Below, piece after piece: positions 1 through 6,583 of a stretch of DNA of 64,000 bases. The stretch lies in the IMG/VR virus record IMGVR_UViG_3300047322_000252, positions 1 through 64,000 of that record; one strand, 5' to 3'. Numbering within the stretch: position 1 is the stretch's first letter; every line of letters begins with the position of its first letter. The translations under genes were made by a program, and so were the position numbers. This stretch comes from a virus. The notes beneath the pieces were generated by a model. That model was not told where the DNA came from, made no database searches, and worked only from the letters and a program-made list of their open reading frames with translations.

Positions 1-1
1 T

Positions 2-91
2 CTTCTCGGACCCGAACTGGCGATTGCCGGACTATGCGCAGCCATCGGCGCTGCCTTCATTCGACTCACTCATCGACGTGCCAACCCCTGA
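2..91 (+). CDS. partial membrane protein (C-terminal end only)
   Basis: An open frame enters from the left edge and ends at TGA 89-91. The 29 visible codons encode a hydrophobic Ala/Ile/Leu-rich stretch followed by a basic tail (RLTHRRANP), which looks like the last transmembrane segment of a small membrane protein. The next gene starts 14 bases after the stop behind an AAGGAAG ribosome-binding site, so the two are probably co-transcribed. The function is unknown because the N-terminus lies outside the window. Confidence 0.5.
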   Translation, partial: LLGPELAIAGLCAAIGAAFIRLTHRRANP

Positions 92-105
92 CAAGGAAGA
101 TCCCC

Positions 106-249
106 ATGCCCTCTGGAAGCCTCCCCCTCCCTCCCGCCCTGCCCAAGTGGATGACCCGCAGCCCCAAGAGCCAGCCGAACCGTGGCCTGGCCTTGGCTGG
201 CGCCGTGGGCGCCCTGGTGGTCACCCTCGTAGCACGGTCATTCAGGTGA
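106..249 (+). CDS. small single-pass membrane protein
   Basis: A 47-residue protein starting at ATG 106, with AAGGAAG about six bases upstream. Residues 1-25 are Pro/Ser-rich with basic residues. Residues 27-42 form a hydrophobic Ala/Gly/Val/Leu helix, followed by a short basic end (ARSFR), which suggests a membrane-anchored peptide. Its TGA overlaps the GTG start of the next gene, so translation is probably coupled. No family is recognised. Confidence 0.5.
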   Translation: MPSGSLPLPPALPKWMTRSPKSQPNRGLALAGAVGALVVTLVARSFR

Positions 250-641
250 CCGGGCACCAGTACCCACCGCCCCCGCCTGCTCCTGAGGCACCACCGGAGA
301 CGATGCACATCAACGACCTGACCCTGTCCGAGCAGTTGGACCACGTCCCCTGGTTCCACATCTACGTGCCCGATGACTACTTGGAGACGTCCGGCATCTA
401 CATGCTGACCAAGCGCCAGGCCCGTAAGCGGGACAAGGCCAAGGCCAAGGCCCGCAAGCTGCGCAACCCTCGCCTCGCACGTCGCCGCAACCGGCGTCAG
501 ATCATCACCTTCGTGATCTTCTTCATCGTCGTCCTTGGAGTCATCTTCAAGCTGCCCGAGGACCCGTTCAACAAGCACCCGGCGCCACCTTCCGGTCCCG
601 CCATCACGCAGCCCGCTACTGTGACAACAGTCACACCATAG
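246..641 (+). CDS. hypothetical membrane protein with proline-rich N-terminus and basic juxtamembrane region
   Basis: A 131-residue protein from GTG 246, which overlaps the upstream stop as GTGA. It opens with a Pro-rich segment, then an acidic middle, a strongly basic Lys/Arg stretch (about residues 60-88) and one transmembrane helix at about 90-107 (IITFVIFFIVVLGVIF). A short Pro-rich tail of about 20 residues follows. The basic segment next to the helix predicts a cytoplasmic N-terminus. The frame stays open upstream to position 3, so a longer form cannot be excluded, but the coupled GTG fits the neighbours better. Function unknown. Confidence 0.6.
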   Translation: MTGHQYPPPPPAPEAPPETMHINDLTLSEQLDHVPWFHIYVPDDYLETSGIYMLTKRQARKRDKAKAKARKLRNPRLARRRNRRQIITFVIFFIVVLGVIFKLPEDPFNKHPAPPSGPAITQPATVTTVTP

Positions 642-653
642 GGGGCCTTGGAG

Positions 654-863
654 ATGACCGAACTGCACCGCTACCACGAGGTCTGGATCAACGTGGCCCG
701 AGCCACCAGGGCCGAGCGAGGCAACCGTCCGTCCCAGGTCACGCTCACCTTCGACAATGACCTGGCCGTGGCTGAGTTCCTAGAGAGCATCTGCACCGGC
801 CACGAGCTTGTGGGCGGTGGAGTGCGCCACCAGGAAGGGCTGCACTGCCCTGTACACCCATGA
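654..863 (+). CDS. hypothetical small protein
   Basis: A 69-residue protein starting at ATG 654. A GGGGG tract about ten bases upstream could serve as ribosome-binding site, and a TTG at 648 is an alternative start. It is a soluble-looking mixed alpha/beta sequence with a basic middle and Cys/His residues near the C-terminus. Its stop overlaps the next start (ATGA at 860-863). No family is recognised. Confidence 0.6.
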   Translation: MTELHRYHEVWINVARATRAERGNRPSQVTLTFDNDLAVAEFLESICTGHELVGGGVRHQEGLHCPVHP

Positions 864-1120
864 GGGTGGACCGTGATGGCCTGGGCCTGGGCGTGTTCGC
901 CACGCTCGCCTGCGGTGGCCTGTATGTGTGCTACGACGCTGCCGGTCGAGTGGACAGGCCCACGGCGCTGGTAGCCATGGGCGTGTTCCTGGTGATGGCG
1001 GTGCTGGCCTGTCACTTCCTGCTCAACCTCATGGACCGCTTCGACAAGTGGCGTGAGCAGGCCATTGACACTGACAGCGAAGATGAGTCGAAAGACCTAG
1101 AAGATGCGGTTGTGTTCTAA
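860..1120 (+). CDS. small membrane protein with two transmembrane helices
   Basis: An 86-residue protein with two hydrophobic segments (about residues 9-24 and 35-56) and an acidic C-terminal tail. The tail residues IDTDSED are encoded by a copy of the 14-base dispersed repeat (1063-1076), so the repeat DNA is part of the gene. Start and stop overlap neighbours in the usual ATGA manner. The palindromic promoter of the next transcription unit lies across its stop codon. Function unknown. Confidence 0.65.
   Translation: MRVDRDGLGLGVFATLACGGLYVCYDAAGRVDRPTALVAMGVFLVMAVLACHFLLNLMDRFDKWREQAIDTDSEDESKDLEDAVVF
1063..1076 (+). repeat. dispersed 14-base repeat, copy 1
   Basis: Exact CATTGACACTGACA inside the 3' end of the 860-1120 gene, in the direction of transcription. 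Confidence 0.8.
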
Positions 1121-1146
1121 CAACACACTCGCTACTATTCATACTC
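1111..1146 (+). promoter_or_regulatory. palindromic-box promoter for a leaderless gene
   Basis: TGTGTTCTAACAACACA (1111-1127) has 6-base inverted arms. TACTAT at 1133-1138 is a plausible -10, placed 20 bases from the box core start as at 5561 and 7068. Transcription would start at or next to ATG 1147. Confidence 0.6.
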
Positions 1147-1728
1147 ATGAGCACCGACTACGAGTACACCCTCCCCCGAGAGGTCGCTGTCCCTGAGTGG
1201 CCTGAGCGGGTCAAGAACGTCACCATGACCGTCGTCTACCCCAAGGTGACCGGCCGACTGGAACTGTGCGCCATGGACACCGATGACGTGTTCGTGGAAG
1301 GCGACCTGACCTACCGGGGGCACGGCTACCGGATCAAGTTCATCCACACCAACGACCAGGGCCAGCCCAAGGGCTACTGGTACGCCCGCAATGAGGCCGA
1401 GCGTGCCGCCAAGGGCGACAGCAACAGCCAGGTCTACGGCGTGATCCCCCAGGACGGCACCGTGGACTTCGAGCTTGCCCGGGCCATGGGCGATGCCCCC
1501 AAGACCTTCGTGCGTCCCCTGCTGGACGCCGTGGCCGACACGGTGCTGCGGTACCTGTGCTACGAGCCGACCAAGACCCACGCCGCCGAGGCCCGCAAGG
1601 CCAGTCTCGTCCAGAACCTCAACCGCAAGGCCGAGGCGTACAACCGTCTCGCCAAGGGTGCCGAGGCTGCCCTGGCCGAGTACGAGGCGGCGCTGGCCGC
1701 TGTCGAGAGCATCGAGGGGGTGAAATGA
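1147..1728 (+). CDS. conserved-looking hypothetical protein with C-terminal coiled coil
   Basis: A 193-residue soluble protein, the first gene behind the palindromic-box promoter. No ribosome-binding site precedes ATG 1147 and the -10 TACTAT ends eight bases upstream, so a leaderless mRNA is likely. The first 140 residues look globular with alternating beta-type stretches. The last 50 are Ala/Glu/Lys-rich and predict a coiled coil. Its stop overlaps the next ATG. No domain is recognised. Confidence 0.75.
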   Translation: MSTDYEYTLPREVAVPEWPERVKNVTMTVVYPKVTGRLELCAMDTDDVFVEGDLTYRGHGYRIKFIHTNDQGQPKGYWYARNEAERAAKGDSNSQVYGVIPQDGTVDFELARAMGDAPKTFVRPLLDAVADTVLRYLCYEPTKTHAAEARKASLVQNLNRKAEAYNRLAKGAEAALAEYEAALAAVESIEGVK

Positions 1729-1922
1729 CAGACCTCCCTCCCCCCGCACCCAAGTGGTACGAGAAGCACGAGAACATCGTGATCCTCGCCACGTGGATGG
1801 CCGACCAGGGCAACACCGCTCACACCGTGGTGGACGCCATCGAGACGCCGTGGAGCTACGAGGACGAGTTCAACCTCGCCCTCGCTGCCCTGGCCGAGCA
1901 GGAACCGGCCGAGCAGGCCTGA
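1725..1922 (+). CDS. hypothetical small acidic protein
   Basis: A 65-residue protein starting at ATG 1725 and overlapping the upstream stop (ATGA). After a Pro-rich start it has a helical region (KYWEKHEN-type charged start, then alternating Ala/Leu) and an acidic end. It is the last gene of this two-gene unit. The following 240 bases are non-coding. Function unknown. Confidence 0.6.
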   Translation: MTDLPPPAPKWYEKHENIVILATWMADQGNTAHTVVDAIETPWSYEDEFNLALAALAEQEPAEQA

Positions 1923-1947
1923 TGTGACAACAGTCACTGCTGCCTGA

Positions 1948-1984
1948 CGTTGTGAGAACACAACGATCCGGTACCATTGACATT
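1948..1984 (+). promoter_or_regulatory. palindromic box and -10 upstream of structured RNA
   Basis: CGTTGTG-AGAA-CACAACG (1948-1965) is a perfect 7-base inverted repeat. TACCAT at 1972-1977 is a possible -10. A start about seven bases later would fall at the first base of the closing stem of the RNA at 1984. Confidence 0.5.
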
Positions 1985-1988
1985 GACA
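1975..1988 (+). repeat. dispersed 14-base repeat, copy 2
   Basis: Exact CATTGACATTGACA overlapping the putative transcription start and the 5' strand of the RNA closing stem. Confidence 0.8.
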
Positions 1989-2136
1989 GCGGGGTGGTGC
2001 GAAAGTAAGCCTCCCCAAGGCAGTACCCCATCGACCCGGTTGTGGCCGGGCTACGAGAGGGGAGTGGAGCGGTCCGACGTATCGCCTGGCTCATCCCAGG
2101 CAGAGTAGGCAAGGTCGGCACACTGCCCCGCTGTCA
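1984..2136 (+). ncRNA. candidate structured leader or non-coding RNA
   Basis: Bases 1984-1999 pair with 2121-2136 over 16 positions (two G-U), closing a 120-base interior. Inside are CTCCCC/GGGGAG (2011-2016 with 2059-2064) enclosing CCCGG/CCGGG (2035-2039 with 2046-2050), and CCGAC/GTCGG (2074-2078 with 2114-2118) enclosing GCCTGG/CCAGGC (2084-2089 with 2096-2101). No convincing open frame covers it. It ends 30 bases before the GTG of the next gene, so it may be a 5' leader. No known RNA family is recognised. Confidence 0.5.
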
Positions 2137-2165
2137 CCAACACCCCTGACCGAGAAAGGCCCACC

Positions 2166-2786
2166 GTGGCACAGACCCAGCACATCAAGAGCGCCCGCAA
2201 GACCAAGGACGGCGACCGGCCCACGTGTCACACGTGCCACAAGCCCATCGAGGTCGGCCAGGGCTACTACAAGAACAGCCCGAGCCGGTTCTCTGCCACG
2301 TACTCCTGGCACGAGGGCTGCCCCGGACCCAGGGCCAGCACCCTGGAATCCAACGAGAAGCGTGGCGCTGCCTACGCTGCCTGCGAGGACGCCGACGACG
2401 CCGTGGAGGCCATCGATGGCGTCCTGGACATTCGAGATGGCGGCGAGCCGGTCGAGGTCACCATCGAGGCCCGAGTCAAGTACGTGATGGAGTGCCTGGG
2501 CGATGCGTTCACCGTCCTGGGCGACGGCATCCAAGAGGCCGCTGAGATGTGGCGTGAGAGCGCCAGCAACATCGAGGAAGGCTTCGGTCACGAGACTGAG
2601 CGCTCCCAGGAGATGAACGACCACGCCGACGTCTACGACGACGCCGCCAGCGAGGCCAGTGACAACCTGCTGGACCAGATCACCGAGTGGGACCCCGACG
2701 CCGAGATGGACTTCGATGAGTGGCTGGACCAGGCCAAGGCCGAGGCCCACGACGCCATCGATGGCGTGTACGGGATGATCGACTGA
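2166..2786 (+). CDS. hypothetical acidic protein with N-terminal CxxC zinc motif
   Basis: A 206-residue protein from GTG 2166, with GAGAAAGG upstream. Residues near 20-30 carry CHTCHK, and a later His/Cys pair (HEGC) could complete a zinc site. The rest is strongly acidic and helical, with repeated DAxDG and Glu/Asp-rich segments. It is the first gene downstream of the structured RNA at 1984-2136, which may control it. No enzymatic motif is seen. Confidence 0.7.
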   Translation: MAQTQHIKSARKTKDGDRPTCHTCHKPIEVGQGYYKNSPSRFSATYSWHEGCPGPRASTLESNEKRGAAYAACEDADDAVEAIDGVLDIRDGGEPVEVTIEARVKYVMECLGDAFTVLGDGIQEAAEMWRESASNIEEGFGHETERSQEMNDHADVYDDAASEASDNLLDQITEWDPDAEMDFDEWLDQAKAEAHDAIDGVYGMID

Positions 2787-2787
2787 C

Positions 2788-3063
2788 ATGAGCACCACCT
2801 ACCCCTGCCTCTTGCCCACCGTGCCCGCCAGCCGCTGGTACTTCAACATCACCCGCATCACCGGCACGGCCACCAAGGTCAACGAGATGAACGAGCCGGT
2901 GATCTACTGCTCAGTCGAGGCCGACAGCGTCGAGGGAGCCGAGCGTCACGCCCTGGCCTGCCTGCACCACGACTACGAGGACAACCTGGAAGGTGCCCAA
3001 GCCAGCGCCTCCCAGGCCGGTGGTGGCTACTTCGTCACCGTTCGGTTGAGGCCGTACCTGTGA
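2788..3063 (+). CDS. hypothetical small protein
   Basis: A 91-residue protein from ATG 2788, two bases after the upstream stop. It has a beta-rich first half (RWYFNITRIT) and an acidic helical centre (DSVEGAERHALACLHHDYEDN), ending in a beta-like tail. This arrangement resembles small single-domain phage proteins, but no family can be named. Its TGA overlaps the next start as TGATG. Confidence 0.65.
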   Translation: MSTTYPCLLPTVPASRWYFNITRITGTATKVNEMNEPVIYCSVEADSVEGAERHALACLHHDYEDNLEGAQASASQAGGGYFVTVRLRPYL

Positions 3064-3479
3064 TGGGCGCTCCCGATCGTCGTGACCCACGCAACAACCC
3101 CGAGGACGCCTACCAGGCGTTCATGAACATGCCCAACAGCGAGTGGAACGGGCTGATCGCCAGTCTGTTCCACGGTGGCGTGCTCACCCCGGCCGAGCAG
3201 GAGGGCTTCGACCGTGCGATCAAGAACCGTGCGGCGCTGAATGGGCCGAACGGCCTAGACCCTGACGTGGTTGTTGTCAGAACGTCTGATACACTGTTGT
3301 CAGAACAACAGCGAGAGGACACCCCTGACATGGACGAGGAAGCAACCTGGATCGTCTCCATCGAGCGTCCGGACGGCACCACGTTCGTCTGGCAGGTGCA
3401 GGACATGGACCTATACGCCAGCATCGTCGGCGCCATCATCGACCTGACCGGCCACACGGCCGACGTGGTGGGTGCGTGA
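3063..3479 (+). CDS. hypothetical protein, possibly two modules joined across a promoter/operator
   Basis: One open frame of 138 residues from ATG 3063. The first part (about residues 1-65) is helical. The last 50 residues (from Met at 3330) form a separate beta-rich unit starting MDEEATWIVSIERPDG. Between them the DNA carries two palindromic boxes and a TACACT -10, followed by GAGAGGA and an in-frame ATG at 3330. The distal part could therefore be expressed alone. The linker peptide (VVVVRTSDTLLSEQQ) is the translation of that regulatory DNA. Confidence 0.6.
   Translation: MGAPDRRDPRNNPEDAYQAFMNMPNSEWNGLIASLFHGGVLTPAEQEGFDRAIKNRAALNGPNGLDPDVVVVRTSDTLLSEQQREDTPDMDEEATWIVSIERPDGTTFVWQVQDMDLYASIVGAIIDLTGHTADVVGA
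3272..3311 (+). promoter_or_regulatory. internal double palindromic box with -10
   Basis: TGTTGTCAGAAC occurs twice (from 3272 and from 3295). The second copy is a perfect 7-base inverted repeat, CTGTTGT-CAGA-ACAACAG (3294-3311). TACACT at 3290-3295 is a -10 candidate. All of it is inside an open frame. Confidence 0.5.
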
Positions 3480-3661
3480 TGGACGACACCACCGATCCCC
3501 GCTCACCTGGTGAGCGCCCCCGCAAGAACCAGTGCCAGATCAACGGCCTGGACGTGCGTGACATGGGCGACCGCCAGCTACTGCGTGAGCTACGCAAGCC
3601 CTGGGGACCCAACCTCATGGACATGATCCGAGCCGAGGCCCGGTGGCGCAACCTGGTGTGA
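3479..3661 (+). CDS. hypothetical small basic protein
   Basis: A 60-residue protein starting at ATG 3479, which overlaps the upstream TGA. The N-terminal third is Pro/Arg-rich. The remainder (DRQLLRELRKPWGPN and a short helix) is basic and amphipathic, so nucleic-acid binding is possible but unproven. A copy of the dispersed repeat follows its stop. Confidence 0.55.
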   Translation: MDDTTDPRSPGERPRKNQCQINGLDVRDMGDRQLLRELRKPWGPNLMDMIRAEARWRNLV

Positions 3662-3671
3662 ACGCTCACAC

Positions 3672-3685
3672 CATTGACACTGACA
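3672..3685 (+). repeat. dispersed 14-base repeat, copy 3
   Basis: Exact CATTGACACTGACA ten bases after the stop at 3661. It is directly followed by a GGCC-GAAT-GGCC hairpin (3686-3697). Confidence 0.8.
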
Positions 3686-3757
3686 GGCCGAATGGCCTAT
3701 GTCACTCCTGGTGGTGGCGTTGTACCCTCATGACTGAACCCTAAGAAAGGGGACTGC

Positions 3758-4381
3758 ATGAGACGACGCACCACCGTTGGGGCGATCATGTTGGTGGCGG
3801 GCTTTGGCCTCGTTGGTGGTGCTGCGTTCATGGGCACCGCTGGTGCTACTGGCAACGTGGAGCACTGCACCGATGGCAATGGGCAGGACGGGGTCAACAA
3901 CCCGCACTGCACCACGGACGACAGCACCCCGCCGTCGTCCACGCCGGACAGCACCCCACCGTCGAGCACCGTGGACAGCAGCGTGCCGGACAGCACGCCG
4001 CCCTCGTCCACGCCTCCACCCTCCGACAGTGTCCCCCCGCCCGACTCGTCGGTGCCGCCGCCTGACAGCAGCGTGCCACCGCCTGACTCATCGGTCCCGC
4101 CCACCACGCCGCCTTCGGTGGTGGACACCACGGTGCCCCCCAGCATCGTGACGACCGTGCCCCCGAGCGTGGTGACCACGCCAGCGCCTACCCCCACCAC
4201 GGCGCCAGCACCGGACACCACGCCCGCCCCGGCTGCCCCAACGACCCCGCCCGGATCGTTGCCCAGCACCGGCTCCACCACCCTCCCCCTCCTGCTTGGC
4301 TCCCTTGGCGCCCTGTTGGCCGGTGGTGGACTGATCGTCCTGACCAGGCGGAATGAGGTCGGGACAGCGCTCGCAGCGTAG
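3758..4381 (+). CDS. sortase-anchored (LPSTG) surface protein
   Basis: A 207-residue protein with an N-terminal signal peptide (MRRR plus a hydrophobic core to about residue 30) and a short Cys-containing head. A long Pro/Ser/Thr/Asp stalk follows, with repeated PPDSSVP and STPP units. It ends with LPSTG at residues 168-172, a hydrophobic helix and an RR-containing tail. This is the standard layout of a Gram-positive cell-wall-anchored protein. Sortase would link it to host peptidoglycan, exposing the stalk on the infected cell. Superinfection exclusion or surface alteration are inferences. It has its own leader region and a strong terminator, so it is an independent unit. Confidence 0.85.
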   Translation: MRRRTTVGAIMLVAGFGLVGGAAFMGTAGATGNVEHCTDGNGQDGVNNPHCTTDDSTPPSSTPDSTPPSSTVDSSVPDSTPPSSTPPPSDSVPPPDSSVPPPDSSVPPPDSSVPPTTPPSVVDTTVPPSIVTTVPPSVVTTPAPTPTTAPAPDTTPAPAAPTTPPGSLPSTGSTTLPLLLGSLGALLAGGGLIVLTRRNEVGTALAA

Positions 4382-4407
4382 GCGGATCGCTCTGCGAGCA
4401 ACACACG

Positions 4408-4439
4408 GCGCCCCTGGTCACAGCGACCAGGGGCGCTTT
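4408..4439 (+). terminator. intrinsic terminator after the LPSTG gene
   Basis: A perfect 12-bp stem (4408-4419 with 4425-4436) with loop ACAGC, followed by TTTG. Confidence 0.85.
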
Positions 4440-4471
4440 GTAATATAGTCCGAATGACCTACGAAATCCGG

Positions 4472-4499
4472 TTGTGTTCTGACAACAGTTCGCTATACT
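4472..4499 (+). promoter_or_regulatory. palindromic-box promoter of structured RNA B
   Basis: TGTTCTGACAACA at 4475-4487, then TATACT at 4494-4499 (19 bases from box start to -10 start). Transcription should begin near 4505. Confidence 0.65.
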
Positions 4500-4504
4500 G
4501 ATCC

Positions 4505-4774
4505 TTGTAAGCAACGCAGCACCTTGACAACTGAGCCGGGACCCACGAAGCACCATGCAAGTACCCCGATGAAAGCGCCCTGACGGTTAACGACCACGTC
4601 TGGCCCATGCGAATCAGCGCTACGGCCAGCGATCCCTGAACGAAGGCGTGTGGAGGGCGAAATCCGCCGTGAGAGAAGTGGGAGAACAGCCCGAACGAAA
4701 GCCGAGAGTATCCCCGGAGTGCGCACGATGGGGGGAGGGTAGGTGGACAAGTAGGACTGGCCCGGCTCAGTTGT
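4505..4774 (+). ncRNA. candidate large structured RNA with 14-bp closing stem
   Basis: Bases 4527-4540 (ACAACTGAGCCGGG) are perfectly complementary to 4761-4774, closing about 220 bases. The interior has local stems such as GGCG-AAATC-CGCC and TCCCC/GGGGA around TGCGCA, several GAA-rich loops and no convincing coding frame. It has its own promoter and ends 36 bases before the next ATG. Its arrangement matches the RNA at 1984-2136. It could be a stand-alone RNA or a regulatory leader. No known family is recognised. Confidence 0.55.
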
Positions 4775-4809
4775 GAGAGTGTTGTGAGAACCTGAAAGGA
4801 CCCTGACCC

Positions 4810-5556
4810 ATGAGCAATCCCAAGAACCTGCAAGAACTGGCCGACAGCCTGGCCGAGCAAGCCCGCACCATTCGCCAGTCTGGTCCTGGCACCTACGCCG
4901 ACAGCTTCCAGCGGGCGGGCTATGCCGATGCCCTGTTGGACACGAGGGCCACGGTCCTCGCCATGATCGCTGAGCAGCGGCCCAAGGGTCTGCACAAGGC
5001 CAGCCCTGATCCCGACTACGCCCACCTGTGCATCCATTGCATGCTGAACATCAAGCACCTGCCTGCGGGCCAGGGCTGGGTCCACGAGGGCACCGGCATG
5101 GTGGTCGGTGACGGTCCTGCTGACGTGTGCCCCGAGTGTGACTGCCCGATTGACGACCATCACGAGGCCTGTTCACGCCTCATCGGTGGCGACGAGGTCA
5201 ACAACGCCAGCCCTGCCGTGGTGGCTGCCATGAACGAGGCCCTGGTGCGCTACCAGTACCAGGTGCTGGTCGATGGCACGCCCATGCAGCACGGCCCGTT
5301 CGACCCCACGAGTGCCCACCACCCACGCAGCGCTGCTGCTACGTACCAGGAAATCAACCCCGAGGCCACGGTGGTCATCCAGTACCGGGACAACGAGGGC
5401 GATGGCGTGTGGACCACCAATGAGCCGAAAGGCTCAGTTCTGATGCACTGCCACGATCCTCGTCACGATGAGCCGTGCCCCTTGCCTTGTGCTGCGTGCG
5501 AGGACGAGTGCGACCCGGCCTTCGCACGCAATGAGCCGAATGGCCTACCGGCCTGA
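4810..5556 (+). CDS. hypothetical cysteine/histidine-rich protein
   Basis: A 248-residue protein from ATG 4810, with GAAAGGA upstream. The N-terminus is helical. Residues about 77-120 hold CIHC, CPEC and DDHHEAC motifs, likely one zinc site. The C-terminus has a second cluster (HCHDPRHDEPCPLPCAACEDEC). The first gene after structured RNA B, it may be controlled by it. Two short GAAA/GAAT-loop hairpins (5421-5436 and 5535-5544) lie in the coding sequence. Function unknown; nucleic-acid binding is possible. Confidence 0.7.
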   Translation: MSNPKNLQELADSLAEQARTIRQSGPGTYADSFQRAGYADALLDTRATVLAMIAEQRPKGLHKASPDPDYAHLCIHCMLNIKHLPAGQGWVHEGTGMVVGDGPADVCPECDCPIDDHHEACSRLIGGDEVNNASPAVVAAMNEALVRYQYQVLVDGTPMQHGPFDPTSAHHPRSAAATYQEINPEATVVIQYRDNEGDGVWTTNEPKGSVLMHCHDPRHDEPCPLPCAACEDECDPAFARNEPNGLPA

Positions 5557-5558
5557 CG

Positions 5559-5593
5559 TGTGTTGTGACAACACATCAGGTACACTGACTCCC
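5559..5593 (+). promoter_or_regulatory. palindromic-box promoter for a leaderless gene
   Basis: TGTGTTGTGACAACACA (5559-5575) is a perfect 17-base palindrome. TACACT at 5581-5586 is the -10. ATG follows seven bases later with no ribosome-binding site. Confidence 0.75.
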
Positions 5594-5896
5594 ATGAGCA
5601 GATACACCACCCCTGGCCCCTGGTCCTGCATCAAGCGGACCAACATCACCGGCTTCTACGGCTCCCGCATCGGCGCCGTCCAGATCGAGACAGGCCCCCT
5701 CGTGGATGGTCGCAACGGCCAGCGCTACGAGGATGGCGCCCACAAGGTCACCGTCACCAAGAGGCCCGAGGCCTGCACTGGTGGCTGGCCCCGAGGCAAG
5801 ACGTTCAAGGGCGAGACGGCCTGGTCCAGCGCTGAGCGCTACCGGGACGACTGCGTCCACATGATGGAGAAGTACGCACGAGAGGAAGGCCTGTGA
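5594..5896 (+). CDS. hypothetical protein, leaderless start
   Basis: A 100-residue protein starting at ATG 5594, seven bases after a TACACT -10, so the mRNA is probably leaderless. The sequence is beta-rich at first (GFYGSRIGAVQIETGPLV), then a basic loop and a charged C-terminal helix. It begins an overlapping series of at least six genes running to 6991. No family is recognised. Confidence 0.7.
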   Translation: MSRYTTPGPWSCIKRTNITGFYGSRIGAVQIETGPLVDGRNGQRYEDGAHKVTVTKRPEACTGGWPRGKTFKGETAWSSAERYRDDCVHMMEKYAREEGL

Positions 5897-6138
5897 TGGC
5901 CCGCACACCCCGCCATAGCCCCTACGACCCGCAGTTCGCTGACAAGCCCGACCACGTGAGCGACAACACCTTCGACCTGGTCGGCAACATCATCGCCTTC
6001 GAGAATGGCGAACTGGACGAGGACGAGTGCATCGCTTTCTTCCAGCACCTGGTCAACACTGGCCTGGCCTGGTCCCTGCAAGGCACCTACGGCCGCACGG
6101 CCATGGCCCTGATCGAGGCCGGGCTGGTGACACGATGA
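5896..6138 (+). CDS. small conserved actinophage protein (DUF7417-like)
   Basis: An 80-residue protein whose core (DLVGNIIAFENGELDEDECIAFFQHLVNTG, then AWSLQGTYGRTA and ALIEAGLV) matches a small helical family common in actinobacteriophages, as I remember it. The family has no experimentally established role that I know of. The start ATG 5896 overlaps the upstream TGA, and its own TGA overlaps the next ATG. Confidence 0.8.
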   Translation: MARTPRHSPYDPQFADKPDHVSDNTFDLVGNIIAFENGELDEDECIAFFQHLVNTGLAWSLQGTYGRTAMALIEAGLVTR

Positions 6139-6386
6139 CCACGCCCTGGCAAGACGATCGCACGGTCGGCACCATCAACATCGGCCATGTCAATGTCAGT
6201 GACCTGCTGAGCAAGCTGGTCGAGTTCTCGCTGCGCTACGGCGCCGACCTGGACCTGTACATCGATGGCAACAACCTGGTCATCTTCGCCCCCCGGGGCG
6301 CCGCCACTCAGCCCCTCCCTTTGGAGGAACGCCGAGAGGTCGGCATGCACTGGCTGGCTGACATTCTTGGAAGGATCACACGATGA
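6135..6386 (+). CDS. hypothetical small protein
   Basis: An 83-residue protein from ATG 6135 (ATGA overlap). It has alternating beta (GTINIGHVNV) and helix (SDLLSKLVEFSLRYG) segments, a second beta pair (LDLYIDGNNLVIFAP) and a C-terminal helix. It looks like a compact alpha/beta fold. Function is not recognisable. It is translationally coupled to both neighbours. Confidence 0.6.
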   Translation: MTTPWQDDRTVGTINIGHVNVSDLLSKLVEFSLRYGADLDLYIDGNNLVIFAPRGAATQPLPLEERREVGMHWLADILGRITR

Positions 6387-6583
6387 GCACCTTGGAGGTC
6401 CACCACGACGAGGAAGTGGGCACCGTGCTGGTGGTCCAGCGCTACCAGCGTGCCCGAGTCGCATACCAGTGTGATGCGTGCATCACAGGCGGTCCCATCG
6501 TCAAGGGTGAGGTCTACCGCTACGTTTGGAGCATGTTGGAGGGCGACAGCCTGGTCCAGCGGTTCCACGCCGGGTGCGTCTAG
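6383..6583 (+). CDS. small putative zinc-binding protein
   Basis: A 66-residue protein from ATG 6383. CDAC in the middle and HAGC at the end could bind one zinc ion. The intervening GEVYRYVW stretch is beta-like. Small proteins with this layout are frequent in actinophages. Its TAG overlaps the GTG of the next gene. Confidence 0.6.
   Translation: MSTLEVHHDEEVGTVLVVQRYQRARVAYQCDACITGGPIVKGEVYRYVWSMLEGDSLVQRFHAGCV

Noticed and set aside
1135-1749. Leftward frame opposite the 1147-1728 gene
   Set aside because: Shadow of the plus-strand gene, which has a promoter and a well-placed start.
4459-5163. Leftward frames over structured RNA B
   Set aside because: They start inside the neighbouring coding gene and have no ribosome-binding site; the perfect closing stem explains the sequence better.
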